Origin: Hofstenia miamia | Taxonomy: Eukaryota > Xenacoelomorpha > Acoela > Hofsteniidae | Assembly: GCA_900660155.1 (NCBI GenBank) | Contig: CABFPE010000053.1 | Coordinates: 397,368 to 461,367, forward strand | DNA length: 64,000 bases | Direction of reading: 5' to 3' | The notes under the pieces: model-generated | The model's database searches: none | What the model was told of the DNA's origin: nothing | What the model saw: only the letters and a program-made list of their open reading frames with translations | Shown here: positions 11,453 through 22,700 of the stretch, in pieces | Layout: each line of letters begins with the position of its first letter | Position numbering within the stretch: the stretch's first letter is position 1 | Program-made: the position numbers and the translations under genes

Positions 11453-11639
11453 TACAATAATAATTAATCAAGCAAAATTACAGCTAGAAATATTAGGTTC
11501 ATTCACACGAGGCGGATGATCCGGTAAAAAGCGAATGATGTGGCTAGCAGAATTAAGGGCGTCTACACGAGCTCCGCTTTAGTAGCCGCATTATCTCGAT
11601 TTAATTGCTCCTCCGGAGCAGAATTCACTAGTATTAGTG
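11453..11639. other. Spacer, no gene seen
   Basis: Short unassigned sequence between the hAT-type element and the tandem repeat. Confidence 0.4.
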
Positions 11640-11815
11640 ATAAGCCCCGTTTACACTTGTTCAACTTAGGAATTCGTCAAGCGAATTCAATAGCGCATGG
11701 ACGCGTTTACACCTATTCCTCATGTTGATTTCATTTGACGATTTCAATAGTGCATGGTCGCGTTTACATTATTCCTCATGTTGATTTCATTTGACGATTT
11801 CAATATTGAAAGCTC
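11640..11815 (+). repeat. Degenerate 58-bp tandem repeat, about three units
   Basis: CGTTTACA starts units near 11646, 11703 and 11761. The last two share ATTCCTCATGTTGATTTCAT followed by TTGACGATTTCAATA. The first unit is more diverged. No coding role is seen. Confidence 0.75.
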
Positions 11816-12628
11816 CTGTTTGCATTGGATCCTTTTTCGTTGATATTTATCAAACGATTTAAAAGAATAATAAGCTAACGTCAGTCATTTACTAATCTAC
11901 TTAACACAGACCAGGCATACAGAGCCGTAGCTACGGTGGACAAGGCTGGGCAATTTTCCACCTAAATATATTTTAGCCTTGCTTTTGTCAACTTGAAAAA
12001 TGGGGGAATATGCAACTACGCCAGAGTACATCGAGAAATTCTGTATTTAATTGTTGGTGACGAATTAGGGTGCAAGTCGGTACAGGAAAAGTTTACTTCA
12101 ATATTTTTATAAAGATATTACAGCTACAGGAATGAATGGCTAAGATAGTAATTGCACAATTTGATGAAAACCATGTAAAAGATAAAAGAAATTATGGTGA
12201 CACTATAAAATTTCTTTAATTTTCAATTAAATTTCTTATCAATTGAGTAAGATTTTGATAGTAATAAAAGGAATATTTACATAAATCCAATTCTAACTGT
12301 AAATGTCATGTGCAATATAGAAATTGACATGCCCTTTGTGTACAATCAGTGATTAGAGATACGCGCCGCCGTCAGCAGCGTAGACCCAATAAGATTGGCG
12401 AGCCGGCTGAGCGATATCTATAGAACTGGATTAGACTGTATAATATTCCATTTAGCAACCCTATTGGTTCAATAGACATGCAAAAACAGCATATGATGCA
12501 AGCAGTATTGTGAAACAATCTATCTGCAGCTCAGTCGGCGGGCGCCCAGCTCTATCAGTGATGAATACTATTGTTAAGTAGATAGCAATTCTGTAAAAAC
12601 ATCAATGTTTGATTTTTGCGGCTTTCGT
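11816..12628. other. Unassigned sequence with a GC-rich inverted pair
   Basis: CGCCGCCGTCAGCAGC near 12364 and GCAGCTCAGTCGGCGGGCG near 12526 are loosely inverted and may mark the ends of a small decayed DNA element. No gene is recognised. Confidence 0.35.
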
Positions 12629-12882
12629 GGTGCCATCAACAGTTTTTCGTCCAAACTTTTGTTAGGATTTTTATGTATTACTTTGCGGATTTTCGTCCAA
12701 ACTTTGGTCAGGATTTTTGTTTGCTATATTGCGGATTTTTGGTTAAACAAAAATCTAGACAAAAATCGTTAGCATAGAACCCTTTTAACTACACGGTTTA
12801 ATCGGCCCAATTAAATCGTGGAGTCAAGACGGAGCAAGTTTTCATTCCACAAATTCCCGAATAAATCATGTAGTTAAGACAG
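12629..12882 (+). repeat. MITE-like repeat, copy 2 of the 6.2-kb family
   Basis: It carries the same two parts as 6191-6445 in the other order. The segment 12629-12782 has inverted ends (GGTGCCATCAACAG on the left, ATCGTTAGCATAGAACCC on the right) and internal GCGGATTTTCGTCCAAACTT-type units. It is followed by the hairpin sequence at about 12786-12830 and a further arm ending GTAGTTAAGAC at about 12881. Confidence 0.7.
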
Positions 12883-13105
12883 GCCTAACAGTGAACTCAG
12901 ATATAATTACGGAATAGCTAATTGCATACTATATATTTGTGAGCTATAAATTTTTTATAGAATTGTATTTGTTCAGTTGTCCTCACAAATATTAAGTAAA
13001 TGTAGATCATGAAAGTAATAAAAACATAAATACTAAGAATAGTATAACTTAATATAAAAATAGAACAATGAATATAAAAATATTTAAATATACAAATAAA
13101 ATTGA

Positions 13106-15595
13106 TTAATTTTTACGACGTCTGTATAATTTAGAAATTGTTTCATCGAAATCTGAGGCAACCCGATCAACTTCATCAAGAACAGTAAACTTGTCATCAA
13201 AATCTTTATTATTTTTCCGCAATTCTTCTATTCTTTCTGAAAACTCTCGTTGAAATTGGTTGATTTGTCGCACTAAATCACTTTGTGACTCTTTATGTTT
13301 ATTAATCTGAAGTCGAATTAGTTTTTCTTTGTTTTCTAAAACATTTAAACCCTCTTTCCACTGCTTTAGTTTTCTCATAGTTTTCGCAATTCGCTTTTTT
13401 CGTATCTAAAAACAGTATAAAAAAGACTTTCATCGCAACAACAAATTACATTTTGAGGCACAAAGGCAAAAATACCACAAGTAAAAAATCTTAATTTAAA
13501 AATCAAAGTATTATCATAACTACAGCAAGTTTTTTCTACAAAACAATTTCTAAGCAGAAGTAAATATTCCATTAAGAAGTAGGGTTACGACTCATTCGAA
13601 AAATTTTTTAATCAGTTGTTCTATTTCTGATCGCAAATTTTGGTTTTGTCTAATCCAGTCAAAATTGAAATACATGAAGAATTAGTTTTCTTTGCAATTG
13701 AATAAAAATTGAACGAAATTCAAATATGACCACGTCATAACAGCCTCCCCATAATGAATAAATTCAAAACAAAAAACAAAAAAGCAAAATGTTAAACTAC
13801 CGCTCAACGTTTTCTGCTAAGAGGTCAAACAATTCTACGAACACTGAAAAAATTGGTTCCTTATTTGAATTATTTTAAAAGTTTTGAACATCACTAACAC
13901 AAGTTCTGTCGGTGCTAACATTAGATGCGATAGAAACGCTTTCCAGTAGAATTGTTTGTTTAATTGACCTTACCAAATTCCTTTTTTGAAGAATTCTACA
14001 CACATTACTTTGTTATAACTGGATTTTTCAATCAAGATGATATTGAAGCACATTTCAGACATTTCACGCCTGCTGGTGATGCAACCTTGTGATAAAGGCT
14101 TAACTAAAATTTAAAAAATGGTATCACAACATTTGGCAGAAACTATTGACGGAAAATGTTTCTGGATACGTTGCTAATAAATCCCAATACACTGTAAATA
14201 CGTGTGCAAATCGAAACTAATCAAGTTTCTAATTTTTCACATATTATCTAGAAGTTGTAATATCATGAGGAACAAACTTAAATTATTTAATATTAAAGAA
14301 AACTTCAAAAACCATGCTAATGAAAGAATGTTTCTATCTCATCTAACATAAATGTTAAACAGTTTTGTAAGAAATCATTCAATAGTAAATATACTACGAC
14401 TTTTCAATATATTCAATTGGTTCAGTAATTGCATTGCAAACAACCATGCATGATATTCGATGAAAAATTCTAGAATCGCCGTTACTACATTTCTCCGGGA
14501 ACTATGTTCTACTTTATCGGAGAAATGAAACACATTAGTTATTATCTTAATTAAGAACTATTGTAGAACTTTTCAAAATATTTTGTATACATAATTTTAT
14601 TTTTAATGATTTGCACAAATTTAGAAATTGAAGTTAACATATACAATTATATATACTGTATTCTAACCTTAACTGCATAGTTAGAGAAAGTTTCTCGTGT
14701 TATACTAAAAATTAACAAATATGGAAATAAATTTATGCATATAAAAATACAATAAAAAATATTTCCAACAATAAACAATATAGATATAGTTCTGATCTCG
14801 AGTGTCGATTTGCATATTACCAAGGATAATTTTACGTATAGTGGTTTGTGTATAAAACTTCGTATTAACAAAGCTAATCAATATTCTAAGCAGAACCGAA
14901 AAATTAGACTTTCTAGATGAAATTAAAACGTAATTATTATTGCTCTACAAAATATGAACCCTCAGATTGTAATGGCAAATTTTCTGCAAATAGACACAGA
15001 TAATCAAATAATGAAAAACAACAAAAGCATATACACATTTGTGTTTCTTAGCATAAGGAATTTATTGGATTTAGTCATATTATTTAAATTTAATAATCCA
15101 ACAAGTGCATTTACAATCAACTGCTTAACTGCGAATTTTTACGAACTGACGTTAACACATGTAAGTAGAGAGCATTAGTTCAAATTTGTGATAAATATTC
15201 AACTAACCTTGTTTCTATTAAGTCTCAGACGCTTCTTTTTATGCTTTCTTTTAACTTGCCTTCTTTTGAAACGTGGTCTTTTATACTTTCCGCCAACCCG
15301 ACCGTGTTTCTCAATTATAAAAGACGGATCTTTCACAGGAGCATTTATTGGAACAATGTCACTAATTAATGTTGGTAAAATCAGTGTACTATTATGAAAA
15401 ACTTTGAATCCCACTGGTAATTTATTTCTGTGAGGAATGTAACAATGCTTATGAAAATCAGGGAGCACTACATTGGAATTGATAGAGATAGGCGGTAATT
15501 CTAAAATGAATAAATGTCTTCTTTAAGCAATAAATAATGAAATACTTACTATTGCAGATTGAAACAACTCTACAAAAAGATCGTCTCAATAGCAT
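13106..15595 (-). CDS. Three-exon basic coiled-coil protein, probably mitochondrial (mS38/AURKAIP1-like?)
   Basis: On the minus strand exon 1 is 15595-15550, exon 2 15500-15208 and exon 3 13405-13106, giving about 212 residues. Donors are GTAAGT and GTTAGT, acceptors both end TAG, and phases agree (1, then 0). Intron 1 is only 49 bp; intron 2 is 1802 bp. The start MLLRRSFCRVVSICN is Arg-rich and hydrophobic without acidic residues, like a mitochondrial presequence. Residues about 85-130 are extremely Lys/Arg-rich and include KRKHKKKRLR, which resembles the KxKHKxRKLR core of the COX24_C/mS38 (AURKAIP1) family. Residues about 135-200 are a charged coiled coil. The mS38 assignment is inferred from a short basic motif and the length (family about 200 residues), and could be wrong. 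The gene structure itself is well supported. Confidence 0.72.
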
Positions 15596-16277
15596 TAAGC
15601 TAAAACATAATCCATGTTTAAAATATTTATATTTGAGTCAAAAATGAATATACTAAATAAATATCAACAATGCTTATTACTTTTAAGATTTAAATAATTT
15701 TAATGCACACTAAAAACAGGAACTTTTACGATCTGGGTATTCAACGGTTTCAAAAATAAAAGGAGATGATTTGAAATATTATAGAAAATAGGCATATTTA
15801 AGACGCTGGACTGAAAATTTCAAAAAATCCTAGTCTTTGGTTACACTTTAATAAAATGCGATAAAAAACCGTCCCAATAAAATAATAAGAATAAATTTCT
15901 TGAACTTCTATCAAAATAAGCGATAATTCATGGTTTAAATAACTAAACGACGACGTGTTTGTAACGTTGGTGGGCATGGCATCTACCAATGTAGCAACCA
16001 TGTGAACATATAATAAAAGAAGTTATCGATACATTTCAAAAGAAACTAAATATAATCAGTGAAAAATCTGCATTTTTGACAGTACAAGTAATTTCGAATT
16101 TACGAAAATTTCAAGTAGGTTTGGTTCAAAATATTCAAACGGTGATCGCCTTACATTACCAAAATTTGCTAGAAGCCTTTTCTAATATCATTCATGTAGA
16201 AAAATTTCATTATGAAATTATGTATTGTAAAAAACTAACAAATCCTGACAATATATAATGAAACATGCATACGAAAG
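15596..16277. other. Intergenic spacer between two minus-strand host genes
   Basis: A 67-residue open frame on the minus strand (15798-16001) has no recognisable motif. The region probably holds the 3' end of ANAPC13 and the promoter of the downstream gene, but no specific site is identifiable. Confidence 0.4.
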
Positions 16278-16538
16278 TTAATTTCGTGATGATGGATTAG
16301 AAATAACACCATTTAAACCTAATGACAACGCTTCATTTGCATAATTGCTTAAACAAAGATCTGTCCACTTATTTTCTGCTTCCTTTATGCTTTCAACTAA
16401 ATTTACACTTTCTGAATGTACCATTGATGGAAGTTCTTTTATGGGTACCATGATATCTTCATCGGGAAGTTTATCCTTTCTCCAATCATCGTCAACAATA
16501 TCCAAAAGAACGCCAATATCTGAATAAGTACTATCCAT
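16278..16538 (-). CDS. ANAPC13: Anaphase-promoting complex subunit 13
   Basis: A single exon encodes 86 residues, slightly longer than the 74-residue human protein. Residues 11-28 read LLDIVDDDWRKDKLPDED, aligning with the conserved human LDLIDDAWREDKLPYED segment. PIKELP (32-37) matches PLNELP, and KWTDL (57-61) matches the conserved KWTDL near the C-terminus. APC13 is a small, mostly extended subunit that helps hold the TPR-lobe subunits of the APC/C ubiquitin ligase together and so supports mitotic exit. The start is chosen because MDS is also the start of the human protein. The C-terminal 20 residues beyond the conserved part are Ser/Asn-rich and lineage-specific. Confidence 0.93.
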   Translation of the reverse strand: MDSTYSDIGVLLDIVDDDWRKDKLPDEDIMVPIKELPSMVHSESVNLVESIKEAENKWTDLCLSNYANEALSLGLNGVISNPSSRN

Positions 16539-17281
16539 TATTTTGCAAAAATTGACATTTACGATTTAAATTCTGTTTAAAGCGATAGACTATTATACTT
16601 CTTTGTGCGATTGTCAAAGAGTCCCTTGTTCAACAAATAGTCTCGAATACGTTGGTGCTTACAATAGACAATTACTTTCTTAAAGCCAACATTGTAAATT
16701 GTGTTGTCAGCTATTGCTTACATATGCTTGATCAGCAGGTCTCAAGATTATTAGTATCACTTGATGTGATTCATTGATTTTAGTCTTAAAGTAGCATGTT
16801 GAAATTTAACAAAAAGAATATGTTTGATATATTGTTTTCTAGTTTTTTCTTAATAGCTTAGAAACAGAAAAATTGTATTTGCTCATTAAGTAGTAACACA
16901 CTAACAATTTAAGAACAATTAGCTTAATAGCCTCTCCTATACTATGCTATTTGCATCACTCATGCAAGTTTGATATATTCATTATAGCCTAATTGTATAA
17001 CTGAAATTACTGTAATTCTTATCTACTTAACATAGGAATTTGTAAGTAACACTTTTATTTCAGTATTTCTAAATGATATTCTAAAGTTAAATTAGGGCTA
17101 ACCTAATCTGAATCTCACCAGTGCATATCTTCTTTGGCTCATAGTTCAACAATAATATTTGTTTTAGTGGAAGATGTTCAAAGAGTTGTTTCTTCTAATA
17201 GAAATTATTCTAAATTTTTACTAAATGTGTTTACACAACTTGAATTCTACTAATTTTTTTAATTTTGAACTGTATTACAAC
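16539..17281. other. Upstream region of ANAPC13, no other gene seen
   Basis: AT-rich sequence that should hold the ANAPC13 promoter. No individual element can be called with confidence. Confidence 0.4.
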
Positions 17282-17613
17282 CAGGGTTTTCAAGTACTCA
17301 GAATGCTAAGAACTCAAAATAGGATGAGAAATAATCAATGCTCAAACTTGAACACTATCAAAAGTCCAATTGATAATAAGATAAAAATTGAATTACTCTA
17401 AGTTTCAGTTTCTTTATCAATCACAAATAATAAAATTTTAGCTTATAATACTTGGCATTGTCATAAGATAAATTATATTTTATTCCTAAAAACTGGGAAT
17501 TAGAAAAGAAATTGATCAAACCAGAATTTTCTTCAAAAACTACTGGAACTCAAATTCAAAATGTAAAAACACAAGCTCAAACCAAGTAACTACAACTAAG
17601 CTCAAAGACCCTG
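17282..17613 (+). mobile_element. hAT-type MITE, copy 1
   Basis: It starts CAGGGTTTTCAAGTACTCAG and ends GCTCAAAGACCCTG. It matches, in reverse complement, the element at 29300-29654 in its ends and its run of AACTCAAA/AAACTCAA words. The flanks (ATTACAAC and ATTATTGC) no longer show a clean target duplication, so it is older or rearranged. Confidence 0.72.
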
Positions 17614-18898
17614 ATTATTGCAACATGTTTTTTTCATTTACGAATTTAAATATTAGAATAAGGTTTATATTAAGATTAGGGATATTATAATTGTTAGGAT
17701 GGAGGTAAGGTTAGGATAGAGATAGGGCTTGCATTTTCTTAGAAGATAATTGTCAAGTTGTTCCTCAAAAGTTTTAAATTTGGCTGGATGTAATTTTGCT
17801 ATCTTTCAGATACTAAAGGATACCAGTTCATGCCAAAGAAGAACTCAAGAGTGTAGCTCACATATATTAAAATTTAAACATACTTATCCAGGTAAATGTG
17901 AATAATGAATTTAAAATTAGCAATAAATTGTGTGTGCTGCAAACCCTAAAGCAAAAGTAATGGTAATGTAACAACCCCAAAACCTTTGCAAAAAACTTAG
18001 GTGAGAGAAGTCAGGTTCTTCCAAAATGGACAAATATTATATTCATTTTTATTAAATTGTATTTCAGATAACTAACTCCTCCTATCATAATACCCATTCC
18101 TAATAAAAGTAAAGAGTGACAGGTGATCAAGAGAGGGAAGAGTTGCCACACTCACTTAAGAGAGAGAGAGAGAAGCCTTAATACTCTTGGGTGCATTGTA
18201 ATGAAACCTATGTGCTAAGTAAAAATCTAAGCTTGGTGCATTATTCCACTGGTGCAATTTAGGTGGTAGCAATAATATTAATTTTTAATAATGAATGAAA
18301 TACATTACAGCAAAAGCCCTGATTGTACAACTAGCCATATGTTAAACAATATGCTAGCTGAGCTGTATCACTTCTATTTACCTCTTAACTAATACAAGAT
18401 AGTTTAGAACAGCATAATTTAATTAAAGTAAATTCCAAGATAAAATGTAATCCCAATTTACTTTCTAGTAAACAAAATGAATATTCACACACATTTATAT
18501 ATGAATGAAAATCAGAAATTATAAACAACAACTCACCATTGCTAATATGAGTAAGGACAGGTAGTCTGCAATGGTAAGAAATTACTGTTCAAAATTATCA
18601 GAAATATTCAAAACTGAAATTGCACATTTTACAAAATTATTGTTCCCTAAAATGGGCTATTTCAGTCTACAATCTCCATATTATCAGGTTCAATTAGTGC
18701 TTGAGCTTGGTGCACTAATGTGATAGCATGGATCTTTCCAGGAAAGCATGTTAGCATGCTAAATGTATTGCATATCATAGCAGAGTCTTTCCAATTAGGT
18801 ACTAACTTTCTTTTCAATGTTATAGAATTTCATTTATTCCATGTGTTTCAATATAGTGAGTGACTTACAAAGGCTGCTTAACTTTCACATAGAAATAT
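17614..18898. other. Unassigned sequence next to LTR-element debris
   Basis: It contains a short GA microsatellite near 18163-18175. Part may belong to the antisense Ty3/gypsy fossil to the right, because the solo LTR beside it looks like a later insertion, but I cannot set that boundary. Confidence 0.35.
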
Positions 18899-19778
18899 TG
18901 TAGAATCATGGGGTGCATTTAACACCTAAAGTGGAAGATTACCATTGCCAAGAGCAACCCATTCTCTAACAAAACAAATGAAGATCAGTAGTTTGCCAAT
19001 TTCATTGTAGAAAAAGTAATTCCAAGACAGCATTTCAAGTAGTGACCAATTCACATGGCATCTCACTGAAGCCAAGTCATTAGAATCCATCCTAACAATC
19101 CAAGGTGCTAATCATGTGTCTCAAGTTGTAATTTCTAGCTCAATAAAACAAATTTAGCTCTGTGTTTATCATCTTAGCTCATGTAATAAAGATATTAAAT
19201 AACATGTAGTTACCACATATTCATGTATGCCAACAGCATAGTATATTCACATTGTGTGATAATATGTGCATATTCAATCAATAGATGTAGTAGTTCTTTT
19301 ATTTCCTATGCCTATATGTAGCCTAAAGTGACCACAATATGGGCTCACATCTGTCAAGGGGCGAGTTATCACCCCAGGCACAGCAGAGTTCCTCCCACAT
19401 TATTTCCGGATCTTACAATTGCATTATTATAAAATTCATACCAAAGCTAAAAAGGTTAGTAAATAATAAAATAGTGAAAGAGCAAACGTTATCCAGTGAG
19501 AATGAAATTTATTTGATGTTTGATAACATTGAGTTCCCTATTTATTATAAGAAAAGGTAAATATTTACTGTTTTACAAAAGTTTGCTTGTTTCCCTCACA
19601 AATTAAACGAGCAATTACACATAATTTATAGCTCAAGGGGACAATTACTAAATTCAAAACTTAAGTTCAAAAAGATTACAAATTAATAAAATCACTAAAT
19701 TAAAGATACTAAATAGCACCAAATTAATTGCCTAAAATCAAATAATAAAAATAAACAAAGGCCTTGAATGACTCTACA
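18899..19778 (-). repeat. Solo LTR of the 29.9-38.5 kb Ty3/gypsy family
   Basis: In reverse complement it starts TGTAGAGTCATTCAAGGCC and ends GATTCTACA, colinear with the 3' LTR at 37636-38521. ATAT flanks it on both sides (18895-18898 and 19779-19782), a 4-bp duplication usual for this superfamily. The intact duplication marks it as a solo LTR rather than one end of the neighbouring antisense element. Divergence from the other LTRs is obvious by eye, so it is not recent. Confidence 0.88.
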
Positions 19779-22700
19779 ATATTGTAGAATTCTAAATATA
19801 AGCAAAGGCCTTTAATAGCAATTAGTAATGTCATTTTAGCTTTTATGTCTGATGCATGTGTATTGTCTTTGTTGATTGTTGTATGGGGCAAGAGAATGTA
19901 AGGAAATTGATTTGTTCTACATTTGCTTATGAGATATGGCATTTGAAAGTGAGGCTGTAATATTGCAGCTATTTCAGATTTTGTCCAAGATTCAGTAAAC
20001 AGAATTTTCATAAGTGCTAACAAATCTGTGTCAAATTGTGTATTGACATGACACATTTGTGGCATCTGTAGGCTCTGCTTTGGCTACACATGTTAGGTAA
20101 TTTTTAACATCTGTTTTGATCTATTCTAGCTTTGAAAAGCTTATTTTGACTCCTAGTTTTTCAATATTGGCTTCTTTATCTGCATTTGATGTTGCAGCAT
20201 TAAACTACATTGTGTCAATGTCAGGTTGGCTTCATGGACTTATAGCTGTTTTGTGGACTGCTGATTTAGTTCCAGGATTTCTATGGGTATGCATTGGGTG
20301 CCATTTGTTTGTATTTATTGCATGTAGAGAGTTTTTTGTAGGGATAATATTTATTCTGATAATCAAACAAGATCTCATTTTTTATTACAAGGAGATGCTT
20401 CTTTGATTTCCCATAGTAAGAGTCTGTAGAATGTTTAATATGTTTTTGCTGATGCAATGATGATAGCAGCAGTAATGATGAAATCCTTGTATCACATGTT
20501 GTGCCCCACATAATTTTCTTAACAGTATCTGTAACTATCTGAATGTCTCTTGTGGTAATAGCAAACTTATTACTAATTAGATTGATTGGTCACATTCCTA
20601 ATGGGTTTCCTCAATTGATGATGTGAGAATAGTACTTTTCAAAAAGTGTTGTACATTTTGTATTTTTTCTGTGTGGTGATATCAACAAGGAAGTACTATA
20701 CAAGAACCAATTCTTGAGTTTGGCAAAGATTCAAATGATAGCAATCTCATCTAATTTGCTCTTTCATAATTGATCTCTCATTCTGTGGGAGATAGAAAAA
20801 ATTAACATGGGATCTTCAGTTAGATAGATTGAAATTAGCCATAGAGCAGACTTAGCATTACAATCTGGTGCAGATGTTTCTTTAAAAAATGTCTGCTTAA
20901 AATCTGTTTGATCTTTACCTTCCAATGACTACTGGATGTTAAGTAGTAGATGTTCAGCTGAGTAATGATAAGATTCAGAGAGAGAGTGTATCAATATTGC
21001 AGGCCAACTGTTGTCAGTAAGGCAATTAGCTTTGATGTTTGACTATATATTGTTTACTTCATTTAGTACATTGAAAATTAAATGAATGCACATGATACAT
21101 GAATGTATTGAATAAAACTGCAAGTAAGTTTCAGAAGTCTTGTAAACTGAGAAAAAAAGTCTTGAGGGCTTAGAATAAAAAAGTTATCAATGCTGAATTC
21201 TAACTCATAAATTTCAGATAACACTACTATGAAAGAAATCTTGTAGAATTTTCACTAGGCATACCTTGTTAGCTTTTGCTAAGTGGTAGGATAAAGAGAA
21301 TTTGTCCATTAATTTAGAGTCTGAAAGTTGATTGTTCTTTTGAAAATCAATAATTATGATATTCTCCAGAGATAAGTTAATTTGAGCTTGTAACACTAGA
21401 TTATCCTTGTACATAACCAGACAGTGAAGTTTGGTAAGGTGAAACTCAGCATAAAAACAAGTATGCACTGTACTGTGAAACTATGATCAATTTATTTCTT
21501 CTGACATGGAATGAGGATAGAATATCAAAGTGTTAATAGCAGGACATTTCTCAGCATCTATTAGGAATGGCATTGTGGAGAAGCTGATTTTATGATGTGT
21601 TGCATCTAGTTGCTTGTTGATAGCTGTTTTCATTTCCAGTGTTATGTGAGATTTAATTATGTGGAAATCCAAACAAGTTGTGATAAAGGATGGGTGGAGA
21701 GTTTCATTGCTGAGAGTTGATACATGAGAGTGTCATTGTTCATAACATTCCTTAGATCATTGTTGAGAGGCAGATCTCTGGCTAGATGCAGAGGATAGGA
21801 GGAAGTGTGAGTGAAGCATTTTCTAGATTGCAGTAAAACCAATGGTTGTAATGCCAACTCTTCAGGTATTGACAATTATAAAGTCAATATAGCAGATGGA
21901 GTTTGTTCAGTGCTTGTCATTGACCTCTTTGGGTTTATTGACTACCCATGCTGTACCACAGGTAGGAACTCTGTGAGGTTGAGTGATCACTTGAACTGGC
22001 TCCACTCTCCATTCTGTATCATGGGGAGGAGGTGGGGTTCAAAGCACCAACATGTATATCTGTTGTGTGTCATTGAATCACTGCTCATGTACTATGAATG
22101 TAGTTTCTGCTAACTTGTTGATCAGATGCAAGGGCGGACTCCTAGTATGGTGTGTGTGTGTTGGACTTGATGTCTAAAATTAGATGGCTCCTCTGGCATT
22201 TCACTATTACTACTGTTTGGATGAGATAGCACTTTTTTTCATCAGTGTTTGAACTAAATATATAATTTAAATCAGTATCCCAATTTTCAGAACTNTGTCA
22301 GGTTGGCTTCATGGACTTATAGCTGTTTTGTGGACTGCTGATTTAGTTCCAGGATTTCTATGGGTATGCATTGGGTGCCATTTGTTTGTATTTATTGCAT
22401 GTAGAGAGTTTTTTGTAGGGATAATATTTATTCTGATAATCAAACAAGATCTCATTTTTTATTACAAGGAGATGCTTCTTTGATTTCCCATAGTAAGAGT
22501 CTGTAGAATGTTTAATATGTTTTTGCTGATGCAATGATGATAGCAGCAGTAATGATGAAATCCTTGTATCACATGTTGTGCCCCACATAATTTTCTTAAC
22601 AGTATCTGTAACTATCTGAATGTCTCTTGTGGTAATAGCAAACTTATTACTAATTAGATTGATTGGTCACATTCCTAATGGGTTTCCTCAATTGATGATG

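Noticed and set aside
15798-16001. Minus-strand 67-residue open frame between the two small host genes
   Set aside because: No motif, no match to either neighbour, and composition is like the surrounding noncoding DNA.
18899-19778. Reading this LTR as the 3' LTR of the antisense element
   Set aside because: It is flanked by its own ATAT duplication and belongs to the sense-element family, so a solo LTR explains it better.
20116-20406. Plus-strand hydrophobic open frame that looks like a small membrane protein
   Set aside because: It is the complement of the antisense LTR-element fossil, whose minus-strand words are shared with the sense element.
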